DNA of 64,000 bases from Nautilus pompilius (lineage: Eukaryota > Mollusca > Cephalopoda > Nautilida > Nautilidae): contig JACATO010000924.1 in NCBI GenBank assembly GCA_018389105.1, forward strand, positions 366,001 through 430,000. Reading direction: 5' to 3'. Numbering within the stretch: the first letter of the stretch is position 1; each line of letters begins with the position of its first letter. The position numbers were made by a program, and so were the translations under genes. The notes below the pieces were generated by a model that worked only from the letters and a program-made list of their open reading frames with translations, did not search any database and had not been told where the DNA came from. This document shows positions 53,138 to 62,885 of this stretch, piece by piece.

Positions 53138-53494
53138 TGTGCCGAGGGACATCAGAAGCTCTCAGTACATCAGGGGATACGAAATTTCGATATAATCGGT
53201 ATAAAAATGCATATACAAACTGTACATATATCGAAGGGAATCTGGAAATCACTTTCCTTGACAATTCAACCAATTATGATTTAAGTTTTTTGGAAAACAT
53301 TCAAGAGGTGACTGGATATGTACTGATTGTTGCTGTCTATACAGATTACTTGCCCCTTACAAAATTGCGGATTATTCGAGGTCGTGAGCTGTTCATGTAC
53401 AACGATTCTGGGTACAGTTTATATATCGCAATAAACAACAAGATTTTTTCAAAAAAGGTTGGTTTAAAGGAACTGCGGTTTGTGTCATTGTCAG
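53138..53494 (+). CDS. EGFR: EGFR/ErbB homologue, exon for N-terminal receptor L domain (partial gene)
   Basis: Internal coding exon of an ErbB-family receptor tyrosine kinase, a membrane receptor for EGF-type ligands. The acceptor is a T-rich tract ending in CAG at 53137 and the donor is TCAG|GTAAGC at 53494/53495. The frame enters and leaves in phase 1 and reads about 119 codons without a stop. Recognisable L-domain features, numbering from the split first valine: CRGTSEAL (2-9), NCTYIEGNLEIT (28-39), NYDLSFL (46-52), IQEVTGYVLI (55-64), LRIIRG (77-82) and GLKELRF (109-115). These match the human receptor segment from the residue after intron 1 to the end of human exon 3. Three N-glycosylation sequons are visible (NCT, NST, NDS). 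Human EGFR splits this region into exons 2 and 3; here it is one 357-nt exon. The split valine codon agrees with the phase of human intron 1. The call as an EGFR-family ectodomain is firm. Assigning it to one ErbB paralogue is not needed, since invertebrates usually have one. Confidence 0.95.
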
Positions 53495-53775
53495 GTAAGC
53501 AGAGTTCATTTTCCATTTTAAGTTTTCTTTTGTATAGAGGGCATAATGTAATAGAAAAGTATGTAGCCTAAATGACTTTTAACAGATTCTATTATATTCC
53601 CCCCCACACACACACATCTGCCCTGATATTAATTCTTTACCACCTGTTGCCAAGAGGAGCTTATCTATTTTATTTTATCTATAAATTTTACTTAAAAAAA
53701 CAATCATATGCATATCAGAAATGGCTTCGTACAACCAGAATATTCTTACGGAAAACAGTTTTATTTAAAACAGAA

Positions 53776-54624
53776 GTGCCATAGTTTCCAGGTTGTAAGT
53801 TGATGCAGGTTTTAAGATGTACGAGCCAAATTTTCCATTTTTCTTAACTTCGTTCATAAATAAAATGAACTGGATTATAAGATGAAGCCAGATAAGATAA
53901 GGTAGTTGACCAAAACTAACCAGAACACTGTGTGAAGTATTGAAACAGTCTTTTTCTACATGCAAAGCAGAAATACCACGATGGACCAGCTACAAAGTTC
54001 TCCACTTCAACTCAGTGACGATTTGTTTCACTTTTAATCTCACTTGATCGTTGTTAAGTCTGCAGCACGCAGCATGCTGTGATAATATACACCCTTCTAA
54101 CCTGTCCTCAATGTGTTTTGATTGAGGTGCTTTTTTAGTTTTCTTAGTTGTGCACAGAGCATCCTCTGCCTTGTGCCATTCTCGAACACATTGTTCACTG
54201 ATACCATACTTACAATGAGCAGCCATTTTCCTTCCATGTTCCTCATCAAATTTTATGACTTACAGTTTAAAGGCTGCTGTGTCGGATTTATGTGATGTAA
54301 CAGCCAACATTTTGAAAATGAATAGGGATTTTTATACTCACAATTAAGATTGGAATGGATCGAGATAGTGGTGGTTGGTTATCGATTGGATAGTTAAGCA
54401 TACTTTAATGAATAATGAACAGTGGTCCTACTGAAAAAAAATATTTGCCAATTTGTTTCATGTTAACTTTACAGCCAAATTTTTTGGGTTTAGCACATTT
54501 TTTTTTTCATTATTGAGAAATTAAAATTTTTATCCACATAGCCATTTCAGATTATAAGACGAGGCCTGGATTTTCTGTTTAAAAAAAAGTCTTGACTTAT
54601 GACCCAGAAATTATGGAATATACC
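53776..54624 (-). mobile_element. pogo/Tigger-like element remnant with inverted ends
   Basis: Left end near 53779 (CCATAGTTTCCAGGTTGTAA) and right end, reverse complement from about 54616 (CCATAATTTCTGGGTCATAA), form imperfect terminal inverted repeats of about 25 bp. Between them, on the minus strand at 54297-53990, is a frame reading SDTAAFKL, a stop, VIKFDEEHGRKMAAHCKYGI, then SEQCVREWHKAED. This is the CENP-B/pogo-type N-terminal helix-turn-helix (family: Y.AAFK..VI.FA.EHGN..AAR.YGISE..VREWRK). The catalytic domain is absent, so this is an internally deleted copy. It lies 280 bp downstream of an EGFR exon. Confidence 0.75.
53990..54297 (-). pseudogene. CENP-B/pogo-type DNA-binding domain fossil
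   Basis: About 100 codons with one stop (after AAFKL). The best open part, 53990-54226, encodes 78 residues starting within the HTH (AAHCKYGISEQCVREWHKAE). It then has a basic stretch (KKTKKAPQSK) and ends before any DDE domain. Part of the element at 53776-54624. Confidence 0.75.
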
Positions 54625-55754
54625 TATAATTTTTTTGTAGTTAAATATTAAAGAGCAAGTGGGAGGGTCTTTTTGTTGTTATTGTTTTTTTTTTTTTTAA
54701 TAATCCTAATTGGTAGGCAGGTCTTATCATTCATCAATTATGCGTTATAGTCTTGAAGAATGTTGCTGAAGTGCATTATGAAGTGAAAACAAAACCAGCC
54801 TGCAATCATCACTGTCAGTAGATGTACTGGTAAATAAAAACATTCATATATGCAGTATCTCTCGCATACATTTCTGACCCCACCCTTAATGTTGAATTTC
54901 GGTCTTCAAAGTGAGCAGTGACACTTATAGCAAATTTTTAAATGAATTGCAAAAATTTTGGCCACCACTGTTTTTCTATCACCTTATTTAAGATATTGCA
55001 TCCATTGTTTGTTTCAATAGAGTAATGTATTTTTAACATATTAAATCCAGTTAACTCTTGTATTGATATCCATAGGTTCTTTACACTAAACATCTTTACT
55101 GTAGTTATTTCTTGTGGAGGTGCAATTATAGAGTACTCCAGCACTAATCATCAATAAATGCGAACTTTGCGCAGTTTTATTTTGACAAAAGAATGCTATT
55201 TTAACAAGAGAAGTAGATAAATTATAAAGCAGAAACAAAACAAATGCTTAAGCATTTCATTAGTTGTGATGGTATAAATAATGACACTGAACAAGCAAAC
55301 AAAAACTAATAAACTGTTGGATTTATTTCAGTTGTTGCTACAATTTTTTTGCCAGCACTGTATAGCCAATAATTTAAAAAAAAAAATTTTCTTTTTAATG
55401 TCAGCATTTTTTTTATTGTCAGACTCATGGAAGTAAAAATACCATAATTCATTGACACGTTCTACTGAACAGAAATCTTGGCCTGTCTCTTTTTAGTTTT
55501 TTTCATAATCACAGCAAAGTTCAATATTAACAAATATTGGAAATTAACTTGACTTTCAAATGTGAATAAAATAATTATGCATATAATTGCAGACTTTTAA
55601 AATTTTTGTAGATTTTTCTCAGCCTTTAAAGTGAGTTTCTAAACTGAGTATTTAGCAGTCAAAGTATTTCAAGTTGATTGTCTGTTGATGTGAAAGGTTT
55701 TACTTCTGCCTAGAGCTCTGATGCTATAGGGGGAAATAAAAGCTGAAATAATTA

Positions 55755-55800
55755 TACTAGGGGCTGTTCACATGAAACCTGGCTTGATACCTTTATTTCA
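55755..55800 (+). repeat. mariner-end-like dispersed motif, site 3
   Basis: TACTAGGGGCTGTTCACATG then AAACCTGGCTTGATACC, the clearest of the three. It sits about 30 bp before a SINE copy. Confidence 0.4.
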
Positions 55801-55825
55801 GCCAAATTTCTTATGATGGTACACT

Positions 55826-56090
55826 GGCTAGCTTACTGAACTGCTACGTTTGAGGGGGCCCAAATTCAAATTCCATTCAAGACTGGTTTGGTTTGGTGTA
55901 TGTTCTTAGCATGGTTCCTTCTTACTCTGCATCTAAAAACAGGAGTTCAGGTCTATTAGAGATTTTCTGCAGTAGGTGTTTGACTAACCTGTCCTCCTCC
56001 ACTTTGCTTAGAAAACTGAATCACAGAGGATTTTCCACTGGTGGATGGATGCCTTATTTGCCAAATTGTCATGCAGGTTTGAAGGATTAC
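55826..56090 (+). mobile_element. tRNA-derived SINE copy, near full length
   Basis: Head CTGGCTAGCTTACTGAACTG with a B-box-like CAAATTCAAATTCC at about 55861-55874. The body has GGTTTGGTTTGGTGTATG, CATCTAAAAACAGGAG and CTATTAGAGATTTTCTGCAG, then CTTAGAAAACTGAATCACAG. This is the most complete copy and useful as a seed for the family. The 67-codon open frame inside is incidental. Confidence 0.65.
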
Positions 56091-56333
56091 TTGTAATACA
56101 TTTCCATTTTAAAATTTTTTCCTGGGGGAGTTTCATGTGGGAAGGTACACAAAGAGGATTTCTGACTGCATGAATGGCCTCTAACTTAAGTGTTAGATAA
56201 GGATTATAAAATTAATTCTGGTTTTGGGGTAAATAAAGGCATTTTATTCCTAAAATAACCATTAAATACATTTGCAGTTGTTCATTTGGATTTTCATTAG
56301 AACAACTCATTTCGTTTTGTTTTCTTTCTTTAA

Positions 56334-56491
56334 CTCTTTGAGGAGTATGCCCATATATTTATGGAGGTGGCTATTGATCATCATAGAGTAATTCCATAAG
56401 TTTTTTTTTCCAACCCTAACATATTTGTGGAATTACTTTGCTAGGATCAGTACTCACTTTCCATAAATACATAGGCATACTTTTCAAATGG
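56334..56491. mobile_element. piggyBac-like MITE, copy 2, 158 bp
   Basis: Perfect TTAA on both sides (56330-56333 and 56492-56495). The left end CTCTTTGAGGAGTATGCCCA and the right end in reverse complement (CATTTGAAAAGTATGCCTAT) form inverted repeats extending about 30 bp, to TTTATGG. Related to 3196-3380. Non-coding. Confidence 0.7.
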
Positions 56492-56601
56492 TTAATGAGA
56501 CGATACATCAGAATATTGTATGGTGGCCGTTAAGAGTTAAAGGTCTAAGTTATTTTTTAATTTAATCAATTTCATATCTCCTGGATTTAATTTATTTTAT
56601 C

Positions 56602-56622
56602 TATATATATATATATATATAT
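56602..56622. repeat. (TA)n microsatellite
   Basis: TA run of about 21 bp. Confidence 0.95.
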
Positions 56623-58245
56623 GCATTTTAAAATAAAACAAAAGCTGCGATCTTTAGTGCTTTTGTTTTACTGAGTACAAGAAAGTAATAAAATAGTCAG
56701 TTCTTGATCCTTTACTCCACAAGGAAATTGTATTTAGTGTTCATCCTCAAATTGTAATGGTCAGTAGAAATCTGTGTTGAGTTTCCTATCACAGTTTTCT
56801 GGAAGCCATTGAACAGGCTTTCAGAATGATCAGTGAGATGGATATTTAGTTAAAGCTCTTTAGTTAGTGAAAGCATGAAAAAAAATTTTTTTTTTAAAAA
56901 AATGTATTGGATATGCACTGGTGATAGATTTGTCACTCTGTAGTATGGACCAGTTTTACCTAATTAATTTAGTTACTTTCTGAGCAAACATCAAACTGGT
57001 TTTGTAAAATGCCCATATTTTTTTAGGATGCGAGCTTTAGCGCCATCAAAAACAAATATTGATTTATAAAGAATTAAGTAGATTTTAGCAATAAAGAGAG
57101 AACTACATTTTATAAAGAAGCTGTTCAGGGGTTGGGTGGGTTTCATAAAACGTACGTTCAGCAGGGTCATAATCAAGCAGGCCTGTAATCAGTGAATAAA
57201 CTGTGACCAGATAATCGATATCCATAAATCAGAAATTAATAAACTTGTTGGTCTTTGTAAATGTATTAAGCAATGTGAATACAATTCGGTGCTCTGCTCC
57301 GTTGATGCTGCTGTCTTTAAATGTAGATCGAGCGACAACAAACAAATAGATATAATATTCTGCATGAAATTTTAACATAGTAAAAAAAAAAAAAATAATA
57401 ATAAATAGTAAGAAAATTCCTGCAGACTAAAAGGAGACTAATTTGAATTCAATAATTCTTGGGTATGTAAATTTTGTTTCATAAATATTTTAATAAACAA
57501 GACATTATTAAACATCTCCAGTGGATTGTGCACAACTAAGTGAACTTACGCCCGGTAGAAGCTGAGCACTCCTGAATTCTTTATGTAGTAATCTTTTGTT
57601 TACCTGCGATGCTAGTGACAAAGGATGTCTGGATATGTGATGGAAGAGCAGTTAATTATATGCAGTAATTATAAAAAAATATTTTCTTTTTATGCAAATG
57701 AATGTTTGACATTTTATATTTAGATTCATAAATCTCTGTGTGTGTGTGTGTGTGTGGAAATGAGCTGAAACTTTAAAAGTACTTTAGACTTTCCAATTTT
57801 TTTTCCAGGCAGCCATGTCAGATTTTCCTCAGCACGTTGCTGATTCTAAGGCAACACTTTCTTTGACCTATTATCATTGTCACAGTAATGAACTTTCCCA
57901 CTCCCCAGTGTCGTCATCAATGATTTTGGATGGCTAACCAAGAATTTCAGCAAGGCTGCATCTTGTCAAGCTTTTTTTTTTTTTTCCTTTTAAAGTTTAA
58001 ACCATTTACCTGAGCTGCTGCTTCTCTTTCTACGCAGCAACTTCATTTGCCGTGTACACCTTCCATCTCCTCATAGACCTCTCCCTTAATCTGTTTATTG
58101 AGCTAATTCATTTTTTCTCTCTCTCTCTCCAGCGTATTTATGCAGTTATCCCCCACAATGCGATGAGGTAGATAAATTTCAATTATTTAGCATTGTCACA
58201 TTGTCACTTGACATTACTCAAAAAAAAAAGAAAAGAAGATAGTGC

Positions 58246-58249
58246 ATCT

Positions 58250-58302
<53 letters not shown>
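58246..58302. repeat. (CT)n microsatellite
   Basis: Nearly pure CT tract of 57 bp with one CCAT interruption. Confidence 0.98.
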
Positions 58303-58306
<4 letters not shown>

Positions 58307-59059
58307 TTGCGGACTCACCAAATAATAATTTCTCAAGCATAAAGGATAATGTAGTCTCATGCATCAGAGGTTTGAAAATTTTGTTTAAAATTGTTTGGAT
58401 TTATGTACAAGCAACTTTATGTATTAATCGATATATATATATATTAAGTTATTAAGTCTGGGATGTACTACTACTACCAGTGTGTTTTTGTATATGAGCT
58501 TGTGTGTGTTAGAACAAATTGAAAATACAAAGTTTATAGATTCATGATGTACATGAGTAGAGGAGACTGAGTTTTCTTGATTTATCACAGGTAATTCCTA
58601 ATTGAATGTATAGGTAAGCTATAATCAACATCACATGCTGAACAACTCGCTCCAGATTAAACTTTTGCTTATATGAAACCCATTTTAGGATTATTTACTT
58701 CTCTTTGAAACTTGCTTTGTCATCTGTTTAGATTTATCTAAGAACACGCACAGACATTAAATCTTACCAAGTATTGAACACAATGTTGTTTTGTTTGTTG
58801 TTGTTGTTTTTTTTTTTTCAATATCACAAATCCAAAAACAATCTTTTATTGACAAAAATACTGAGTTGCTTTTCTTTTGTTGTCTTTAGGATGTTCAAGA
58901 TGATAAAAACCTGAAAATAATCGTCCAAAATTATGGCTGCAGTGCCAGAAAAATAGTACACAGCTGTAGCTAAGACATTTTTTTAAAAATAAAAAATCTG
59001 GTTTTTATAAAGACAAAATCCAAATAAGCTCAGTAGTCGTGGAACTTTTTCCTTTTTCT

Positions 59060-59235
59060 GCCAGCCACCTGTATGGATTTTTTCCCCTCAACTAAAATAA
59101 TGAAGAGTTCTAGATGGGGCTTTTTGCAGTAGGTGTGTGGTTAACATCCGCACTATTCTTCTCCTCTGAGTTTAGGAAACTGACACCAGTTGGGGGGGGT
59201 TGGGTGGTCTTCTGGGTACAAGTGCTTAGAAAAAG
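59060..59235 (+). mobile_element. SINE copy, 5'-truncated
   Basis: Shares AAGAGTTCTAGATGGGGC, TTTGCAGTAGGTGTGTGGTT and TAGGAAACTGACACCAG with the copy at 55826-56090. It lacks a clear tRNA-like head. Confidence 0.55.
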
Positions 59236-60408
59236 AATAATAATATAAGTTTAAATTAAATTTGCATGTTTGCTAGATTTGGTAAAATTATAGTGATTAC
59301 CATAATGTGGCCTTGCAGATGCTATGTTTCCAAAATACTAATAGACGCTAAACATTTAAGAACTAAATACTAAACAAGTTTGCCTTTAGATATTTCTCTT
59401 CCATACAGTTGGAAGTCTGATGATCCAGTTGAAGAACATTTCGAAAAATCATCTGTAAAATTCTTCACCTGGAAAATAGGGACTTGGTGGAAAAGATTAC
59501 AACATCTCTCTAAGTTGTTGGATAGATCTTTAATCTTTTTTATCCTACATTACTCTGTATGTAACTTTGTCCAGTGTTTATCTCCCAACTTTTCTTAAAA
59601 CATTAAAAAAAAAACTTCTTTGCTATCATCTTTCTTTTTACTCCTTTGTGATCTTCTCACTTTCACTTGTTTTAACCTTTCTATTATCTATTGTACCTTA
59701 TCAAATTACTCTTTCTGTCTGTCTTACTGACTTTCTGTTTTCCCATCTTCTGGTCACCTGTCTTCCATCTGTTACTGCTTTAATTATCTCTCTATTAGAT
59801 TTCCTTCCTGTGGGGTCCTGTGTGGGAAGTCTTCTGGTCACAGTATACATCTGTTCACCTGAACAGACACCAAACCATCTGTAGGGAACTTCATCACATT
59901 CTTGTAAAAGATGAACATGTAACCACTGAACAGACAAGAAACAAAAATCTTCCAACTTGTTTCTCCCTATTCTAATTATGTGTAGTACATTTCCCCCTTT
60001 TTTAATAGTTAGTTTACTTTAGCAGTGGCCTGTTGTCTGATATTTCATAGCATATTTATTTTTTAAATTTATTTTTAATTGAAAAAAAAGGAAAAAAAAA
60101 ACTACTTGTAACTGATAATTAATTAAGTCTAGAATCTTTTATAAACACTTTGTTTCTTCCAAATTATGTAAGAAAGGAGAATTAATTTAAAAATAGTGCT
60201 AATTTTCTGTAACTAGTTTCCTGCTTGCTTGCAAAGGTTAATATCGGTTTAAGTTAGTTGATGTAGAGAAATGACTCAGTATAATTTTTATATTAGTTTA
60301 AAATTATTACCGCATCAGTGTCTATCCATCTGGTAATTACACCCATCCATTTGAATGTATATTGATACTCTAGCCCCTAGTACACTTATGGCAATACTAG
60401 AAAATTGT

Positions 60409-60604
60409 CCCTCTCTCTCTCTCTGTTTCTCTTCTCCATCTCTCTCTCTCTCTGTGTGTCTCCCTATACTGACGTCATCTCTCTCTCTCTCTCCCCCTCT
60501 CTGTACTGACGTCATATCTCTCTCTCCCTCTCTCTGTACTGACGTCATCTCTCTCCCGCTCTGTACTGACGTCATTTCTCTCTCTCCCTATACTGACATC
60601 ATAT

Positions 60605-60646
<42 letters not shown>
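60409..60646. repeat. CT minisatellite with repeated CRE octamers
   Basis: Units of about 27-37 bp made of CTCTCTCC plus TGTACTGACGTCATCTC. The octamer TGACGTCA occurs at 60470, 60507, 60540 and 60567, and a one-base variant TGACATCA at 60594. TGACGTCA is the consensus binding site of CREB/ATF bZIP factors. The array ends about 300 bp before the EGFR exon at 60946. Open frames on both strands are repeat artefacts. Confidence 0.9.
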
Positions 60647-60656
<10 letters not shown>

Positions 60657-60945
60657 CTACAATGATTCTTTATGCCAGCCATTAGGAACAAAGTAAAGAT
60701 GGCTTTTCAGCCAGTGTCAGCTTGTAAACTCATTGTCAGTTTCAGTTTTCATCGCCTTAAAGGAATTCTTAGTTTGTTTGTTTATTTTTGAATGCTTTGT
60801 TTAATGGAACAGATCATCTCAGTTCCTTATTGAATATATGTGGCCATATGTGACAAAGATTATAGTTTTTAGTTCTTTATTCTGTAATTATCTTTTTTTG
60901 TAGTTTTTCTTAGTGTATTTGTGAATTTTTCTTCTTTTCTTTCAG

Positions 60946-61083
60946 AAATCATAACTGGTAAAGTGATGTTCATGAATAATGACCTCTTGTGCTTTGAAAA
61001 TACTATTTTCTGGTCTGATATCAGTACAAAGGAACAACCTCCTGTCACTTTCAGCATTAGCGCCAATCATGAAAAGCAAAAAT
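60946..61083 (+). CDS. EGFR: EGFR/ErbB homologue, exon for end of receptor L domain 1
   Basis: Second visible coding exon, 138 nt. The acceptor is a pyrimidine-rich tract ending TTTCAG at 60945 and the donor is AAAT|GTAAGT at 61083/61084. It takes one base from the previous exon to make a glutamate codon and leaves in phase 1. The peptide begins EIITGKV and contains MNNDLLC, then IFWSDI. This is the end of the first L domain, where family members carry a short NN..LC segment followed by a W.DI motif. It corresponds to human EGFR exon 4 and is one codon longer. The preceding intron is 7451 bp and the next is 1718 bp. Both the homology and the splice phases join it to its neighbours. Confidence 0.93.
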
Positions 61084-62801
61084 GTAAGTTCACTAAAACT
61101 AGTTAAGTGTATTATTTTCTAAGTGAAAGAAGAACTTAAAAAATTCCATGATTTTTATATATAATTTTTTACCTTCTAATTTCATTTAAAATGCTTTTGA
61201 TAGTTGGTTTGTATGATCAGGGGCTTTATATGTACATATATAAAGTTAACTAATATCTTGCTTCTCTGCAAGTGGTTATTATTATTCTTTCACTCAGACT
61301 TTCTCCATAGTCTAGCGATATATGTTAATGATGTCATGTGATCTTTAGGGCTGACTTTAGATGAACATCAAGGACATTAATCCCATTAGGAAAAAAAGTT
61401 TTACTTGCATGCTAATTGTATTTTTAGTAATTTTAAAGTCTTTCTTCATGTTTCCTATAGAGACTTGAAAGGTTGTTTTTAAAAATATTTTTTGTTAAAT
61501 ATTTAATAAAGTATTGTATTTACTAAAATATTAGTCTGTCATTTATATACAGTTGTCCCCTGGAATTCGCGGAGGTTACATTCCTAGAGCACCCGCGAAG
61601 ACTGAAAAACCGCAAATATTGGACGTGGTCCATAAAGATGCCTATAAATGTCAAAATATAACGTAAAATATAATTAAAAAAAAATAAGTAAATATATAAT
61701 AATAATTTAATAAACGCAGTAAACTGGGATGATACTGGGCTGCATCTGCCTGAGACAGCACCTCATGGGCAGCAGCCAATCAGCAGCGAGGAGAAATGAA
61801 TAACGCTCTCGGATTGGCTACTTTCAAACCTCCAGCCAATAGCGTTTATTTTATATTGATATTTTGCTGAATTTACGTTAGTAATTATATTGTTATTAAT
61901 AATTTAGCGTTAAAAATATATATATTGCCGCAAAAAATATTTGCGATTCCGCGAATATGCGGGGGTTTCCACGAACAATTATTAGTTAGGTTCTAAGGAA
62001 AATTCCACAAATAACTGGGGCCGCGAATGCCGAACCACGATTATGCAGGGGTCGACTGTATATGGGCATCATTAAAAACCAACAGTAGCTTGGGTCTGAT
62101 TGTGGAGATTTTTTTTTTCCTAATGAAGACATGTACAGCATATACGTGATTGCTGTGCTTATCAAGAAATGTGAACCTGGAAAGTGCAAAGATAAAAAAT
62201 ATCCCTGGAGGTGTTGAGGAGAGAGCTACAGTTATTCAATTGGGTGATTACTTAATGATTAGCTGTGCCACTCAGACAATCATCATAGCTTAAAATGTGA
62301 ACAACCAATAATATGCTCGCATTGCATGCCTGAAACTATAAAATAAATTCTTTTTGACTTCCTTGCCATGGAAATCAAACTTGCACTGACTGTGGCGTAA
62401 CTCGGCCCACTGTTTGCTGATCTCAATCAGTTGGCTGAATAGTTGGCACATGATGTAGTGATGGAGAAGCTTCATTTTGCAGCTGATGTTACACACATCA
62501 ACCGGTAAGTAATGATCATGTTGCTGGTTTCCGTGGATGCCTGGTAACTTCCATTTACTGAAACACGTGCAAGGGAATACCTGAAATTTTCTTCTTTTTA
62601 CACCTTATATTATTTGTAAATAGCATTTCAGGGCAATCTCACTAAATGAGGTACTTAGATGTCATAAGTTTGGCATTTTCTTGCAATGAGTGAGCATTTA
62701 AGTACTTGGCGGAAAATCACGTCTTGATTTCTTGTTTAAAATCTGATTTTTTAACATTTCCCATAATTTTTGTTTGTCTGTTCATTTGTGTGTAATTTCA
62801 G
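61084..62801 (+). other. EGFR intron before the furin-like exon
   Basis: 1718-bp phase-1 intron. About 30 percent is a pogo-type MITE (61550-62058). The rest (61084-61549 and 62059-62801) shows no recognisable element. Confidence 0.85.
61550..62058. mobile_element. pogo/Tigger-type MITE, 509 bp
   Basis: Left end CAGTTGTCCCCTGGAATTCG at 61550. Right end, read in reverse complement from 62058, is CAGTCGACCCCTGCATAATC. A TA dinucleotide flanks both ends (61548-61549 and 62059-62060), as expected for Tc1/mariner/pogo target duplication. Subterminal blocks rich in CGCGAA, CCGCAAAT and CGCGAATGCC recur in both halves. No transposase frame is present. The CpG-rich ends stand out from the AT-rich intron. 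Complete-looking and probably among the younger insertions here. Confidence 0.85.
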
Positions 62802-62885
62802 GTGGCGAGTGTGATGCTTCCTGTTATCAGGAAACCACAGGCAAGCGACACTGTTGGGGTTTGGGGCCATCAATGTGCCAGAAAT
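62802..62885 (+). CDS. EGFR: EGFR/ErbB homologue, exon beginning the furin-like cysteine-rich domain
   Basis: Third visible coding exon, 84 nt. The acceptor is TTTCAG at 62801 and the donor is AAAT|GTAAAT at 62885/62886, which is a weaker but acceptable donor. The first codon, completed by T from the previous exon, is a cysteine. Cysteine spacing is C-x2-C-x3-C-x9-C-x7-C, with a CWG motif after the long gap and CQK at the end, as in the first module of the ErbB furin-like domain. It corresponds to human exon 5 (23 codons) but is five codons longer, the extra residues lying in the loop before CWG. Reading on past the donor gives only a short non-homologous tail and a stop, so splicing here is preferred. 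The next exon lies beyond the window. Confidence 0.9.

Larger units (their letters stand above)
53495..60945 (+). other. EGFR intron following the fused L-domain exon
   Basis: 7451-bp phase-1 intron bounded by GTAAGC and TTTCAG. It contains a pogo-like element, SINE copies, a piggyBac-like MITE, CT and AT microsatellites and the CRE-bearing minisatellite described separately. No further ErbB coding sequence is seen inside. Human exon 3 is already included in the exon upstream, so none is missing. Confidence 0.85.

Noticed and set aside
60315-60696. Overlapping frames of 86 and 113 codons on opposite strands
   Set aside because: They are read across the CRE/CT minisatellite and have low-complexity composition.
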